A DNA stretch of 64,000 nt from assembly GCA_027257055.1 (NCBI GenBank), contig JAPVLO010003057.1:1-64000 (forward strand), in the 5' to 3' direction. This stretch comes from Cephalopachus bancanus. Its lineage: Eukaryota; Chordata; Mammalia; Primates; Tarsiidae. Within the stretch, counting starts at the first letter, position 1. Each line of letters opens with the position of its first letter. Under the pieces are notes generated by a model. That model did no database searches. It saw only the letters and a program-made list of their open reading frames with translations, and was not told where the DNA came from. This document shows positions 1-10,760 of the stretch, piece by piece. A program made the translations under genes and the position numbers.

Positions 1-379
1 TGAGAAATAAAAATGGATCATGAAGCAACTATATGTAAAAATGATCCTTGGGAAGCTTTTGCCAAAACACAGTCTTTCTTTTAGGTCATGTTTGTCTAAC
101 AAGGAAAACACTGTCTCCTTTTAAAGGAATTATTAATTAAACTTATTCTAGACCTCTCACTAGGAAACCTTGAGAGGACTCACAGGTTAACTGGAACCAA
201 ACACAATGGTGTCATTTACATTTTGATACTGATATTCTGACACAAATTTATGAATTGAACAGTATTAAGTGTGGAAACTTTTCCTACAGGATGCAATTTT
301 TAAATCATTGAATTTATTCTACCATGAAACAAGCTTTCTTCATGGTGACTAAATATGCTTGTTGATCTTTGACACAATG
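1..379. other. Intergenic DNA, nothing recognised
   Basis: AT-rich sequence without a convincing reading frame, repeat family or V-gene signal that I can recognise. It borders a GAT microsatellite on the right. Confidence 0.5.
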
Positions 380-402
380 TTGATGGTGATAATGATGCTG
401 AA

Positions 403-436
<34 letters not shown>

Positions 437-479
437 GTGATGACGACGGTGATACCGATGACAGTAATGATGATGATGG
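380..479. repeat. (GAT)n trinucleotide microsatellite
   Basis: An impure run of GAT units (with GGT, GAC and AAT interruptions) whose purest core is about 400-435. The minus-strand poly-serine reading frame across it is only a translation of the microsatellite and not a gene. Confidence 0.95.
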
Positions 480-970
480 CATTCACAGGAAAAAGACCCA
501 AGTTCAAGGAATTATCTTGAACTTGGGTTTTGGGAATTAACTTGATGGTAGATTCATTTTTACTGCCATTTTTTTGGGGCCAATCAGGTTACAGATTGCA
601 ATGCTAGAGCAGATGGTCCCCTGAAGGCTTGATGTTGTTAATTAAAAGGAGAAAACCCTAGATGGTAACCAGAAACTCCCTTGCTGGACACTCAGTTGAG
701 AGTTTATCCTTCAGGGACACTAATAGAGGGAACTTTAGGTAAATCTAATCCTAGTTGGACTATATAATCCAGCAATAATGCTCCTAGGCATATACCTGAC
801 TGACTTATGACCACACAAAATTGCTGTTTATACATATTTATATGTCCCAGAACAAGACCAATTTTACATTTTCTATTAAAAATTCAGCAATTTCTGAGTT
901 TACGTTTGCAAATCAAAGAGGAAACACTTCTCTAATCAATGTTGCAATGAAATAATATCAGAAAGTGGTA

Positions 971-1275
971 GCCGGGCTCGGTGGCTCAGCCTGTAATCCC
1001 GCGCCTTTGGGAGGCTGAGGTGAGTGGATTGCCTGAGCCCGCGGGTTCGAGACCCGCCTGGGCAGCGAGACTTCATCTCTACAATAAATCAAAAAATCAG
1101 CCGGGCATGATAGCGCATGCCTGTAATTCCGGCTACTCGGAAGGTGGAGGCGGAAGGATCGCCGGAGCCCAGCAGGCGAGGCTGCGGTGGCCGGAAGCGG
1201 CCATTGCACTCCAGTCTGGGTGACAGAGTGAGACTCCAACTCACAAAAAAGAAAAAAAAAAGAAAAAAAAAAGAA
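971..1275 (+). mobile_element. Alu SINE, lineage-specific subfamily
   Basis: A full-length dimeric Alu starting 'gccgggctcggtggctcag' and ending 'agtgagactccaactc' plus an interrupted A tail. The B box reads 'ggttcgagacc', an intact Pol III promoter element. The left-arm A box reads 'tggctcagcctg', one base shorter than the human 'tggctcacgcctg'. An imperfect target duplication (agaaagtggt / agaaaatggt) flanks it. Confidence 0.95.
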
Positions 1276-1439
1276 AATGGTGTCAGAAAAATTTATATTA
1301 TTTTATTATCTGCATTTCTGATAATGGTAAATTGCATGATGGAACTGAGATGTGGTGGACTAGCAGTTGTCCTAGTTCTGAAGCCCCCAATTAGATCTGA
1401 CCAAATATCCCTGACAGTGGAGAAGCTGGAGGTCTCCCA

Positions 1440-2040
1440 CATGGGAAACACCATGACTCTATAAAATTGTGTAGGTGTCTCTGTAGCCGCTGGGGTGTTC
1501 CTCCCCAGACATTGACACAGGAAAATCTCTGCTTTCCCTGGCAAGACAAGAGATACGGTGGACTAGGCACAAACACACTCTACTCATGATCTCTATACAT
1601 GGAGGAAAGACAATGAAGATGGAAAATGCATGTTTTCACTCCATTTAACAGTTCCTAATGTGAAAGGCAACTCTGCACCTGGACATTGTACAGAATTAGG
1701 GAATGATGCAATTAGAGTAAATCTAAATGATACAAATATTTACAGACTTCTCACTCATCTCATATGTCTTCCATGAAAATAGAGTAAAAGCCTATGTTCT
1801 GTATAGAAACCCACAATATGCAGGCCCTGACAGAACCTCCATTGCTGCACATACACCAGCATAATGTAACTAGATCAGGGACTGGCTGCTGCTCTCTGAG
1901 GTTCATGGCATGACTTGTGCTGAAACCTCACATCTCGTAGTCCATTCTCAGGAGACTACTGAGCTCCAAGGAAATCTGAGGCAAAGCCATTCTTGTGAGT
2001 CATGGGGTACTCTAAGAATACACATTGATTTGAGAATGAT
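1440..2040. other. IGHV3-unit downstream flank, copy A
   Basis: Non-coding DNA that aligns by eye with about 31440-32045, the flank downstream of the second IGHV3-like pseudogene. The clearest shared words are 'catggcatga', 'ctctcaggagact' versus 'ttctcaggagact', and 'gagctcca'. The match identifies it as part of a duplicated IGHV3 block. It is separated from its V segment (4658-5113) by later Alu and L1 insertions. Confidence 0.7.
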
Positions 2041-2348
2041 TAAATGACATGCTATACTTACCTTGGACAGCAGAGATACGTAGGGCATCATCATCTAATT
2101 TCCCTCCCTCTCCCCTTCACTTAGGACAGACCTCCATCAAGTGCTAACAACTTTCTCAACTTCATTTCACTCTCCATGTATTTCTCTCAAAAGAATGGAT
2201 GTATTCCTTAAAAAGTGCACACAAACTTAGGCCAGTCTTGGCGTTGGCTTCTCAGAAGACCAATATCATTAAATATTTTAGAAAAATAAGATATGAATCT
2301 GCTTCTAGTGTAGAAAATATAATATAAAATAACTATGGAAGTAATCAA

Positions 2349-2640
2349 TTTTTTTTTTTTTTTTTTTTTGAGTTGGAGTCTCACTCTGTCGCCCAGACTG
2401 GAGTGCAGTGGCCGCTCCCGGCCACCGCAGCCTCGCCTGCTGGGCTCCGGCGATCCTTCCGGCCAGCCTTCTGAGTAGCTGGAATTACAGGCATGCGCTA
2501 CCACGCCTGGCTGATTTTTTGATTTATTGTAGAGATGAGGTCTCGCTGCCCAGGTGGGTCTCGAACCCGCGGGCTCAGGCAATTCACTCACCTCAGCCTC
2601 CCAAAGGCGCGGGATTACAGGCTGAGCCACCGAGCCCGGC
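2349..2640 (-). mobile_element. Alu SINE, lineage-specific subfamily
   Basis: A reverse-orientation Alu beginning with a T run, then 'gagttggagtctcactctgtcgcccag', ending 'ccaccgagcccggc'. It is flanked by a clear 16 bp target-site duplication, 'tggaagtaatcaattt', at 2336 and 2641. Low divergence from the other copies suggests a recent insertion. Confidence 0.95.
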
Positions 2641-2797
2641 TGGAAGTAATCAATTTTATGTGTCAACTAGGCAGGCTGTATGTCAATTATTAAATAAAAT
2701 TAATCTATGCTTTGCCTAAGGTATTTAAACTATGTTACTAAAGCTGGCCAAGCAAATTTTTGTGGTGTTCCATAATTAGTAAAAACAAAACAAAGCA

Positions 2798-3086
2798 GCC
2801 AGGTTCGGTGGCTCAGCCCGTAATCCCGCACCTTTGGGAGGCTGAGGTGAGTGGATTGCCTGAGCCAGTGGGTTCGAGACCCGCCTGGGCAGTGAGACCT
2901 CATCTCTACAATAAATCTAAAAATCAGCCAGGTGTGGTAGCGCATGCCTGTAATTCTGGCTACTCAGAAGGCTGAGGCGGAAGGATCGCTGGAACCCAGC
3001 AGGTCGAGGCTGCAGTGGCCGGGAGCGGTCATTGCACTCAAGTTTGGGCAACTGAGTGAGACTCCAACTCAAAAAAAAAAAAAAAA
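2798..3086 (+). mobile_element. Alu SINE, lineage-specific subfamily
   Basis: A sense Alu starting 'gccaggttcggtggctcag' with an A tail ending near 3086. It carries the same diagnostic end 'gagactccaactc' as its relatives but slightly more substitutions, for example in the region corresponding to 'gcccgcgggttcg'. Confidence 0.95.
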
Positions 3087-4099
3087 GCAATACAAAACAA
3101 CCAAAAAAACAAAAGTTGATCATTGCCTTTCTTTAAGTCCAGAGGATTCTCCTAGGTAACCTGGGTGAATTGTAGGAAATCTAAGAAAGACAGATGACCA
3201 AAGTCCATGGCGGGAGACAGTTTCAGATCCTCCCAGGAAGTCCAGGTTGCTCTTCCTGAAGGCCCATCCTATGGACCTCCAACTGCGTGACTAGGCAGAC
3301 CAAACATCACTGTCACCCAGAATACACAGCAAATTGGAGGATGTTTCCTCGATTTTCCCTGAAGTCAATGGCTAGGAATATAAAATCATAGTAGTGTGAA
3401 AAGCTCAAGGTCAGTCTTACATAAATTCCTACTTTGGGAAAACAACAATTACCCACTAAGTGACTAATGTCCACTTGCATTTCCCAAATGAGTCCATGCA
3501 CAAAAGGCACCAAGAGGGACCTGGTAATGGTGAGTGAGAAAATCCTGTCAGCCTTCCCAGACCCTACAGGAGCCACAGCCTGTGCTACCTCTAAACTCCT
3601 GGCAAAGGCCCTCAGTCCTGGTCAACAGAAGCGCATCCCCTATTTTCAGTGAATATAAAGAGAACAGGAAGATGTGAGAATAATGTTTAGAAAGAAAGAA
3701 AATGGCTTTGCAGAAAAGGAGAAAAAAGGATTATTTTTGTGTCATTTTCACAATCTTGTAAGGGGGCAGACATGTCATCAGTTAGGTGTTTAAGGACTCT
3801 GGCCCTGGTCCAGCCTCCCTGTGAGCTCTAATCTGACTATTAGAGACTATTCTAATCAGAAAACACACTGAACTCCCTGTCTTGAATCTCTTAGTAAATT
3901 CTCCCCAAGTCACTGGGGCTTCCTTGGGAATCTAAACCTGGTTACCAAAGCAGGGTGTGTTTAGATAAAAGTTACACTATGACTTTGATGCAGATTAGAA
4001 TGTGCCCTGCAAATACAAATAAGGAAATAGACCATAACGTTGTGTATTGTGTTTTGTTTTGTTATATTTTATTTTTCTTTTCCAGTCCATAACAATTTA
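3087..4099. other. Intergenic DNA within the IGHV3 unit
   Basis: No recognisable gene. Weak resemblance between about 3220-3300 and 32170-32230 fits a continuation of the duplicated IGHV3 flank. The open frames at 3313-3652 on the two strands overlap and show no codon-like pattern. Confidence 0.45.
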
Positions 4100-4440
4100 C
4101 TTCCTGAAAGCAGAGCAAATAAAGAAAATGTGGTAAGTAAATATGTTACACACAGCCATAAATAAGGACAAAATAATGGACTTTGCAGCAAATTGGATGG
4201 AGTTAGAGACCATCATTCTTAGTGATCTATCACAGAAACAAAAACAAAGTACCACAAGTTCTCACTCATAAGTAGGGCCCTACATTAATCACAATAGCAT
4301 AAAGGAAGGATCAGCAGTCGTGGTATATGGTCAGGGGAGGCATAGAAGGGTGGTCACATAGCAGCACAAAGCATACTTGGCCCTAAACCAGGGGAAGTGA
4401 GGACCAGCTGGACGCCTAAACTTCACATTAAGCATTTTGA
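4100..4440 (+). mobile_element. L1 3' end fragment, sense
   Basis: Carries the L1 C-terminal and 3' UTR landmarks in sense order: 'cagccataaataaggac', 'ggactttgcagcaaattgg', 'cacagaaacaaa', 'ctcactcataag' and 'gaggcatag'. It is 5' truncated and diverged. It lies directly downstream of the first IGHV3-like pseudogene. Confidence 0.85.
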
Positions 4441-4618
4441 TACATCAAATGTTACTACAGAAATGCAAATCCAGACTGTTTCCCAAGGAAACAGATGGAG
4501 AGGCAGCCTCAAGACTTGGCAGGAAACCAACCTCAATAATCTCCTGCAGCTGTTCCTGAGGGGGACCCAGTCCCTGGTGGTCCTGAGTTTCCTGGTGGTT
4601 GGAAAACCCCTGCAGGGA

Positions 4619-4657
4619 TTTTTGTGTCTGGTCTCACACTGAGGTCCCCTCACTGTG
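4619..4657 (-). other. V-gene recombination signal sequence (23-RSS)
   Basis: On the minus strand the V exon is followed by a consensus heptamer CACAGTG (4651-4657), a spacer of exactly 23 bp (4628-4650) and the nonamer ACACAAAAA (4619-4627). The heptamer and spacer length match the IGHV3 family. The nonamer departs from the usual ACACAAACC at its last two bases. The signal looks usable although the gene it serves is broken. Confidence 0.95.
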
Positions 4658-5113
4658 TGTCTCACACAGTAATACACAGTTGTGTCCCCAGGTCTCAGAC
4701 TGTTCATCTGCAGATACATTGTGTTTTTGGAATTAGCCCAAGAGATGGTGAATCTGCTTTTACAGATGCAGCATAATCTTCTGTGTAACTGTTAGCTTTG
4801 TTTCAGATGAAACTAACCCACAACAGTCCCTTCCCTGGAATCTGGCTAACCCAGCCCACGTAGCAGTCACTGTAGTTGAATCCAGAGGCTGCACAAGAGA
4901 GTCTCAGGGACCCCCATGGTTAGACCAAACCTCCCCTAGACTCCACCAGCTTCACCTCATACTGGGCACTGGCACACACAGACACTCGAGTAAGAAGCGA
5001 TCACACATATCCATTGTTTCTTTCATTCACATTCACTCACACAATATATCTAGTCTTCACGAATCACCTTTTAAAACAGCAAAGAGGAAAACCCAGCTGA
5101 GCCCAAATTCCAT
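4658..5113 (-). pseudogene. IGHV3-like variable-segment pseudogene (IGHV3-72/73 type)
   Basis: This would have encoded an immunoglobulin heavy-chain V domain. The leader exon (5068-5113, 46 bp) starts ATG and reads MEFGLSWVFLFAVLK, then a normal GT donor. The V exon begins near 4970 and shows EVKLVES, the FR1 cysteine in LRLSCAASG, an IGHV3-72/73-style long CDR2 ([14 protein letters not shown]), and FR3 ending [19 protein letters not shown]. It is broken by a stop in FR1 (LV*PWGS), a stop at the start of CDR2 (FI*NKA) and a one-base deletion in SVKGR that shifts the frame. FR2 reads WVSQ for the usual WVRQ, and FR3 has RFTISW for RFTISR. Splice sites and RSS remain good, so it could be a substrate for recombination but not make protein. 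Family call confident; human subgroup tentative. Confidence 0.95.
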
Positions 5114-5238
5114 GGTGAGTCTTCTGTGTTCAATCCTGATCCTCATTTGAGAACACTTGGAATCCCAGGGAAGGGGTACCCTTCTAAGAGCTGCAGGGTC
5201 AAAGCTGGGCTGGTTTTCCTCAACGGAGGGAGGGCCCT

Positions 5239-5246
5239 ATTTACAT
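5239..5246 (-). promoter_or_regulatory. IGHV octamer, one mismatch
   Basis: Minus-strand ATGTAAAT, one base off the Oct-binding consensus ATGCAAAT, in the usual IGHV3 context (followed by 'agggccctc') about 125 bp upstream of the leader ATG. Confidence 0.8.
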
Positions 5247-5249
5247 GTC

Positions 5250-5862
5250 TCCTGCTATATGCTAAGTTCTTAGTTAGGATTTCTCAGAGAGAGAAGTGTT
5301 CAGAGCAGATGGGAGAGTCCTATGGGAATTTGGTGGCAAAGGTAGCGATTGGAAATTGTAATCTCATTATTATATCATGCTTTCATAAATATACAGTAGC
5401 TGTTTGAAAAAATTATTATCAATTTTTTGAAGCACAATGGATGTAAATGTTACTCACATAATTAATGTAAACTTAGCACAAATCTTCTTATTTTATTTTT
5501 ACATTTGTAGGAAAAAGCATGACATGTAGTACAAATGATACTGCCATGTTACAGATGTAAATTCACAGGCAAAAACATGTTTTCAGAGCTCATTCCTGAC
5601 ATGTGTGAGCCCAGGTACCTGGGCCTGTGCTCCTCATTGCTGGACCTGACTACTCTCTGAACCAATCTTAACACAAGTAGAACAAGCCTAGTGAGGTCTG
5701 CAGAACCCCTTTCCTGTAATGACGACATGGGGTAATTTGTATGAACTCTTGTGTTTACCTAAACAATGTGAAGAGAAGCTAGTTCCTTCCAGTTGTATTT
5801 TAACAGGTCTCAGAAATTTCTCATGTTATTGTCTGTCTCTCCATCAGTTATTTCAAATTAGT
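5250..5862. other. IGHV3-unit upstream flank, copy A
   Basis: Aligns by eye with about 33300-33700 upstream of the other IGHV3-like pseudogene. Shared words include 'ttcagagcagatg', 'gaaccaa', and 'tgcagaac'. It ends where an antisense L1 begins. Confidence 0.7.
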
Positions 5863-6216
5863 ATCTTTATTTGTTTTTATTTTTTTAATCAATATTAATT
5901 ATTATGATATTATAGGTTACAGTTAAGGGTTAGGTATACAAATATGCTTCGTTCAGGCTCCCTTGTTGATAAGAGGTGTCTCCCCATTCCCAGACAGATA
6001 TTTACTACCGTTAATCCCATCTCCCTCCCCCCCATAGTTTCCCACCACTGTCAGTCATTTTCTTATAGTATTACATTGGATGTTCAAGGTCCACTATATG
6101 AGTGATAACATGGGATACTCAGATCTTTGTTTCTGTGAGAGGTCACTCAGTATTATAGAATCTAGTTCCATCCAGGTTGCTGCAAAATGCATGATTTTGT
6201 TCTTTTTTATGGCTGC
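5863..6216 (-). mobile_element. L1 3' end, antisense, interrupted at right
   Basis: Reads the reverse complement of an L1 3' UTR: 'ggttacagttaagggttagg', 'gataagaggtg', 'cagacagatattt', 'tcactcagtattatag', 'ggctgcata'. The L1 homology stops abruptly at about 6216, six bases before the large inverted repeat begins, where other L1 copies continue 'gtattccattgtg'. Confidence 0.9.
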
Positions 6217-6221
6217 ATAAC

Positions 6222-6738
6222 AGAAATTACAAAGGAGCAAGAGGAAAATTTAAGGGTGATTAGTTTGCCCATTATAATGATTGTTATGAATGACCAGGTT
6301 AGCACATACATCAGTACTTATCAAAGTGTGCACTTTAATAATCACGCCATATTTGGTACAGTCTTTAATGACCAGTTAAAGCTATTACGAATAAAGATAC
6401 TATATGTACCATATATACCACATACCACATATGCCACACATACCAGTCCATATAGTATCTTTATTTGTAATAGCTTTAACTGGTCATTAAGGATTATAGC
6501 AATACTATATGGACTGGTATGTGTGGTATATGTGGTATGTGGTAGATGTGGTACATATAGTATCTTTATTTGTAATAGCTTTAACTGGTCATTAAAGACT
6601 ATAGCAAATATCACGTGATTATTAAAGTGCACACTTTGATAAGTACTGATGTATGTGCTCACCTGGTCATTCATAACAATCATTATAATGGGCATACTAA
6701 TCTCCCTTAAATTTTCCTATTGTTCCTTTGTAATTTCT
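6222..6738. repeat. Large imperfect palindrome: two 237 bp arms, 43 bp spacer
   Basis: The left arm (6222-6458) is the reverse complement of the right arm (6502-6738) with about 13 mismatches by my count and no gaps. Both strands therefore encode nearly the same open frame (about 6187-6618 plus, 6342-6695 minus), which is a symptom of the palindrome and not a gene. The 43 bp spacer (6459-6501) is itself a further copy of a unit present in both arms ('ctttatttgtaatagc'). The arms also contain purine/pyrimidine-alternating stretches such as 'tatgtgtggtatatgtgg'. I do not recognise the sequence as a known transposon. It could form a cruciform. Confidence 0.95.
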
Positions 6739-7010
6739 CCTTCCCAGATACTCCTTGCTTCCACCATGTTCAGTACCAATCTTTCTTTTACTTTGAACTA
6801 GATTTCATTTTCTAGAATTCGTAACAGTGAAATATTTAGTATGTGTTTTATTTGTGTGTCTTCTCACTCTGAATAATTATGTGTAAATCAACCACATTGT
6901 TGCATATCAGTAATGCATGTATTATCATAATGAATAGCACTTGAATCAATGAATATATCATGGTTTATTTACTGTAAGAGTTTTTTTTTCAGTTTCTGAG
7001 TGTTACAAAT
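6739..7010. repeat. Interspersed or duplicated segment, copy A
   Basis: Aligns by eye with about 44740-45000. Both copies contain, in order, a 'tcttcc/cttcttt' stretch, 'ccaccatg/taccatg', 'tttactttgaactagattt' versus 'gttactttagataagttt', 'cattttctaga' versus 'cattttgtaga', and 'gtgaaat'. Either an old dispersed repeat or part of a locus duplication. Confidence 0.6.
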
Positions 7011-7494
7011 AAATCTCCTAATATGCTTGGAGATGTAGTCATCCAATAACATTTTGTTATCTTTCTTATCACAACATCTATCTTGAACAAGATGAACATT
7101 AGACAATTTTTCTGGATACATCAGATAATTGATGTTTTAAGACAAACAAAAATCCAAAAAACTTGAGAGGCAAAGAATTGGAAAGAGAAACAAGAGTAGA
7201 ATATGACTGTAATCACCAAACATAATGTCAGCTAGTAAATTATTTAATTAGACACGTCATTATATTTCTACAAGTTGGCTGCAATACAGAGTTGAAGTTG
7301 AAATTCTCAGAGGACATTTAGTTGAGTGCTTTTATTGCCATTGAATCTTTTCCCACCAGAATTATGGAAGCATCACAAAAGGTACACTTTTTAACTTGAG
7401 ATGATTCTGCCCGGGAAAAAAGAACAGCAACTATGACTAAAAAGTATTCAAATCCACCTCCCCTGTCACCACTAAATCACCAAAGAATTTTTTC
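7011..7494. other. Intergenic DNA, nothing recognised
   Basis: AT-rich, with no convincing frame or repeat family that I can name. Confidence 0.4.
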
Positions 7495-8315
7495 TCATTT
7501 TTTTATTTTAAAGGGGTACTATTCAAGATTAGGTATACAAATGTTCACTATGTAGTTTCTCCATTTATGAGGTGTGTTCCTCCCTCCCCTTGCAGTTTTA
7601 CTCAACTGTCAATCACATATCTCCCACACAACAGTTTCCCACTACTTCCAACCCCTTTTCTTATAGTATAATGGTAATTGTTAAAGGTTCGATTATGAGT
7701 GAGAACATATAGTACTGAGTTCTTTGCTTCTGTGATAGATCACCGAGTATGGTCAATTCTAAATCCATCTAAGATGCTGCAAAATCCATACATTTGTTAT
7801 TCTTTGTGGTTGCATAATATTCCATTGTTTATATGTACCATATATTTTAATCCAGTACAGCTTATATGGACTGCATGGTTGGTTTTATATTTCTGCTGTT
7901 GTGGATAGAGCTGCAACAAACATGTGTATGCAGGTATAATTTTGGTCGAATGACTTGAGTTTCTCCGGGTATATTCCTAATAGGAGAATTGCTAGATCAA
8001 ATGGAAGATCAATTTCTAGTTCTTTCAGAAATTACCACATTGTCTTCCAAAGAGGTTGCATTAGTTTTATTTCCTACCAGCAGTTTAGAAGCATTCCTTT
8101 ATCTCTGCATCCTCGTCAGCATCTGTTACTGTTTGTTTTATGAACAATGGCCATTCTTACTGGGGTTAGGTGGTATTGCAATGTGGTTTTGATTTGCATT
8201 TCTCTGATGATTATGGAGGCTGAGTTCTTTTTCACGTGTCTGTTGGCTGCCCATATATCTTCATTTGAGAAATGTCTATTCATGGTTTTTGCCCACTTTT
8301 TCTTGAGGCCAAACC
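7495..8315 (-). mobile_element. L1 3' end, antisense, diverged
   Basis: Reverse-complement L1 landmarks in order: 'attaggtatacaaatg', 'gtgagaacata', 'gttgcataatattccattg', 'caacaaacatgtg', 'atatcttcatttgagaaatg', 'ttttgcccactttt'. This covers the 3' UTR and the ORF2 C-terminal coding region. Frames on both strands here are remnants or shadows. Confidence 0.9.
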
Positions 8316-9051
8316 ACGAAAGCAATCGTGTCACAGGCATGAAAGGAACCATGATACTGGAGGGAGAAGAAGGAAGGCACCGATGTTCTGTCAAGACCTA
8401 CCTCCCCTCTCTTGTCTCAGGAATATAAGCATTTTCCTGCAGGAGAGACCAATAAAAGTAGATACTGTTACATCAGTGGAAAGTTACAGTAGCTCTGAGA
8501 AGAACATCTCACCAAAAAAAAAAGTCCCAGAAATGAGAGTAACACGTGAAGCATTGTCACACCTGCAGGAGGGACAGGGACACTTAGAAACAGAAAGTCA
8601 AGCATCACGTGCTATCCTTGGTAAGTGAGATTGGAACACTGGTTATACCTGTACATCCAGCATTGAATTAACAGGAATTGGGAGCTATCAAAGGTGGGAG
8701 GGTAATGATGATTGAAAAGTTACCTAATGGGAACAATGTTCAAACTTCAGATAATAGGTGCACTAAAAGCCCAGACTTACCATTATTTAATTTGAACATT
8801 CCAGTGATCTTCATTTGTATTGCAAAATACCTAAAAATTAACAAATTTTGAAAAATAGCTATCACAGATGTTTATAGTCTTCTATGTTTCTAAATGGAAT
8901 GCAAGATGGGTAGAAGTACATAAAATTATATTTAGAGTAAAAAAATTGTATGAGTTAGATGCCTATAATTTTATTCAAAATTTAAATAAATTGAAGTTGT
9001 AGTCAATACTTTGTCTAAAAAATATATAATTTTGTTTATTCCTGTTTATTT
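8316..9051. other. Intergenic DNA, nothing recognised
   Basis: A 118-codon open frame (8272-8628) runs partly from the L1 remnant into unique sequence. It has no domain that I recognise and I treat it as chance. Confidence 0.4.
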
Positions 9052-9066
9052 TTAAAGACACATTTA

Positions 9067-9360
9067 TTTTTTATTTTTATTTTTTTTGAGTTGGAGTCTC
9101 ACTCTGTCGCCCAGACTGGAGTGCAGTGGCCGCTCCCGGCCACCGCAGCCTCAACCTGCTGGGCTCTGGCGATCCTTCCATCTCAGCCTTCCAAGTAGCC
9201 GGAATTACAGGCATGCACTACCACGCCCAGCTGATTTTTTGATTTATTGTAGAGATGAGGTCTCACTGCCTAGGCGGGTCTCGAACCCGCGGGCTCAGGC
9301 AATCCACTCACCTCAGCCTCCCAAAGGCGCGGGATTACAGGCTGAGCCACCGAGCCCGGC
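9067..9360 (-). mobile_element. Alu SINE, lineage-specific subfamily
   Basis: Antisense Alu with a perfect 15 bp target-site duplication 'ttaaagacacattta' at 9052-9066 and 9361-9375. The intact duplication and low divergence indicate a recent insertion. Confidence 0.97.
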
Positions 9361-9375
9361 TTAAAGACACATTTA

Positions 9376-9928
9376 ATATATACTGTTGGTCTATTAACAT
9401 TGAACTCATGTCCAACCACTCTCTGATTCATGCCTGAATGAAGCTTAACTAACATACATATGTTATCCATAAGGCACATCACAATCTTCTTGCAGTTATA
9501 AACACTTCAGAACAGTAAAATACTTCAGAACCAAGCTTCTGGGTCATTTTAAACAAGGGAATCACGAAGAAAAAGCACAAGAATGCAAAAACTGGGGCAT
9601 TAAATTAGACAGAGAAAAAAAATACTTGTTTACAATATGAGAACTAAACCAAGAAGGTAAAAAGTCCCATTTTAATAACCCTAAACTGGAACATGCCTTT
9701 TGGGTGACTTGCATATTTTGCTGATATGCAAGTTTCCAAAAATGATCATGAAAATGCTGTGAGTATTGATTTTTAAATCATAAATATATATTAACAAGCA
9801 GATGAATTTGCAAATAGGAAATCTGCAAATAACAAAGACAGTTATCATTAACATCACTGCTTAGTATGTCAATATTCATGCCTGTAAACTGGTGAGAACC
9901 TATAAAGATTTTATATAATGTGATGATA
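9376..9928. other. Intergenic DNA, nothing recognised
   Basis: AT-rich unique sequence without supported features. Confidence 0.4.
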
Positions 9929-10228
9929 GGGCAGGTGCAGTGACACACGTATTATCCCAGCACTTTTGGAGGCTACGATGACTGGATTGCCCAAGGCCAG
10001 GAGTTCAAGAACAGCCTAGGCAACATGGCAAGACTCTGTCTCTAAAAAATATATGTTTTTAAATAAATGGTCAGGTGTGGCAGTATGTGCGTGTAGTCCT
10101 AGCTGCTTGTGGGAGGATTGGTTGGGGACTGCAATGCAAGGTTGCTGTCAGCTATGATTGTAGCACTACACTCCAACCTGGATGACAGGGTGAAACCCTG
10201 TCTTATTCAAAAATTAAAAAAAAAATTT
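9929..10228 (+). mobile_element. Old AluJ-like SINE
   Basis: A strongly diverged dimeric Alu ('gggcaggtgcagtgacacac', 'ggagttcaagaacagcctagg', 'gctatgattgtagcactacac') that lacks the diagnostic bases of the young copies in this window. It resembles the ancestral primate AluJ type and is probably an older insertion. Confidence 0.88.
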
Positions 10229-10354
10229 AATGGCAACACTCTGGTCCCACTTACTTGTCTTTTTAAAACAAACAAGACCACTGGGACATTGATATATTGG
10301 GAGGAAGTTTCACAGCTAGTTCATGGCAAAGGCAGGACTAGAAACTAGATGTCC

Positions 10355-10760
10355 TGTCGGGGTGCCAACCCCAACCAAAGGGGGAAGGGTTAGTTGGGAC
10401 CGCAACAGTGGATCAAGACAGAGAGAAGAGACCACTCTGAGGCAGTTCTTCTGGGAACATTCTGATCAGGACTGAAGCCAAATTTTATTCGAACTCCTTC
10501 CAACTTATATACCATTTTTCACACCCTCCAGCAGTGTGATAATCACTTGCTGGGGGCGTACAAACTCCATGATGTATATTACGCTTTACAAACTATGCAT
10601 CACAAGACCATCACGAGACTTGCAAGCTCCAAGCAGACAGTTTGAACTCCATGATGCCTGATGTGCTTCACAAATCTCACATCAAGGTCACAGGTGCACA
10701 ATTTCAATATAGTTCGTTTAAAAGTGTCTTCCATAGTGTTCAACAAATCATTCATATTAT
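10355..10760 (-). mobile_element. Solitary LTR, class II (betaretrovirus-like), antisense
   Basis: Read on the minus strand there is a TATA box TATATAAG (10504-10511), then AATAAA (10484-10489) only about 15 bp downstream, then a U5-like stretch ending CACCCCGACA at 10355. A very short R between TATA and polyadenylation signal, and a CA terminus, are typical of class II endogenous retrovirus LTRs. I see no adjacent internal retroviral genes, so it looks solitary. The U3 boundary is not located; the LTR may extend left-to-right well beyond 10760, possibly to 11527. It has no coding capacity that I can see. Confidence 0.55.

Noticed and set aside
4423..4719. 98-codon minus-strand open frame starting in FR3 of the first IGHV pseudogene
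   Set aside because: The first ~20 residues are a real V segment end, but the frame then runs through the RSS into flanking DNA, so it is not a protein.
6187..6695. Two long overlapping open frames on opposite strands (143 and 117 codons) with nearly the same protein
   Set aside because: They are explained completely by the inverted repeat. The sequence has no domain, and simple-repeat-like stretches make up much of it.
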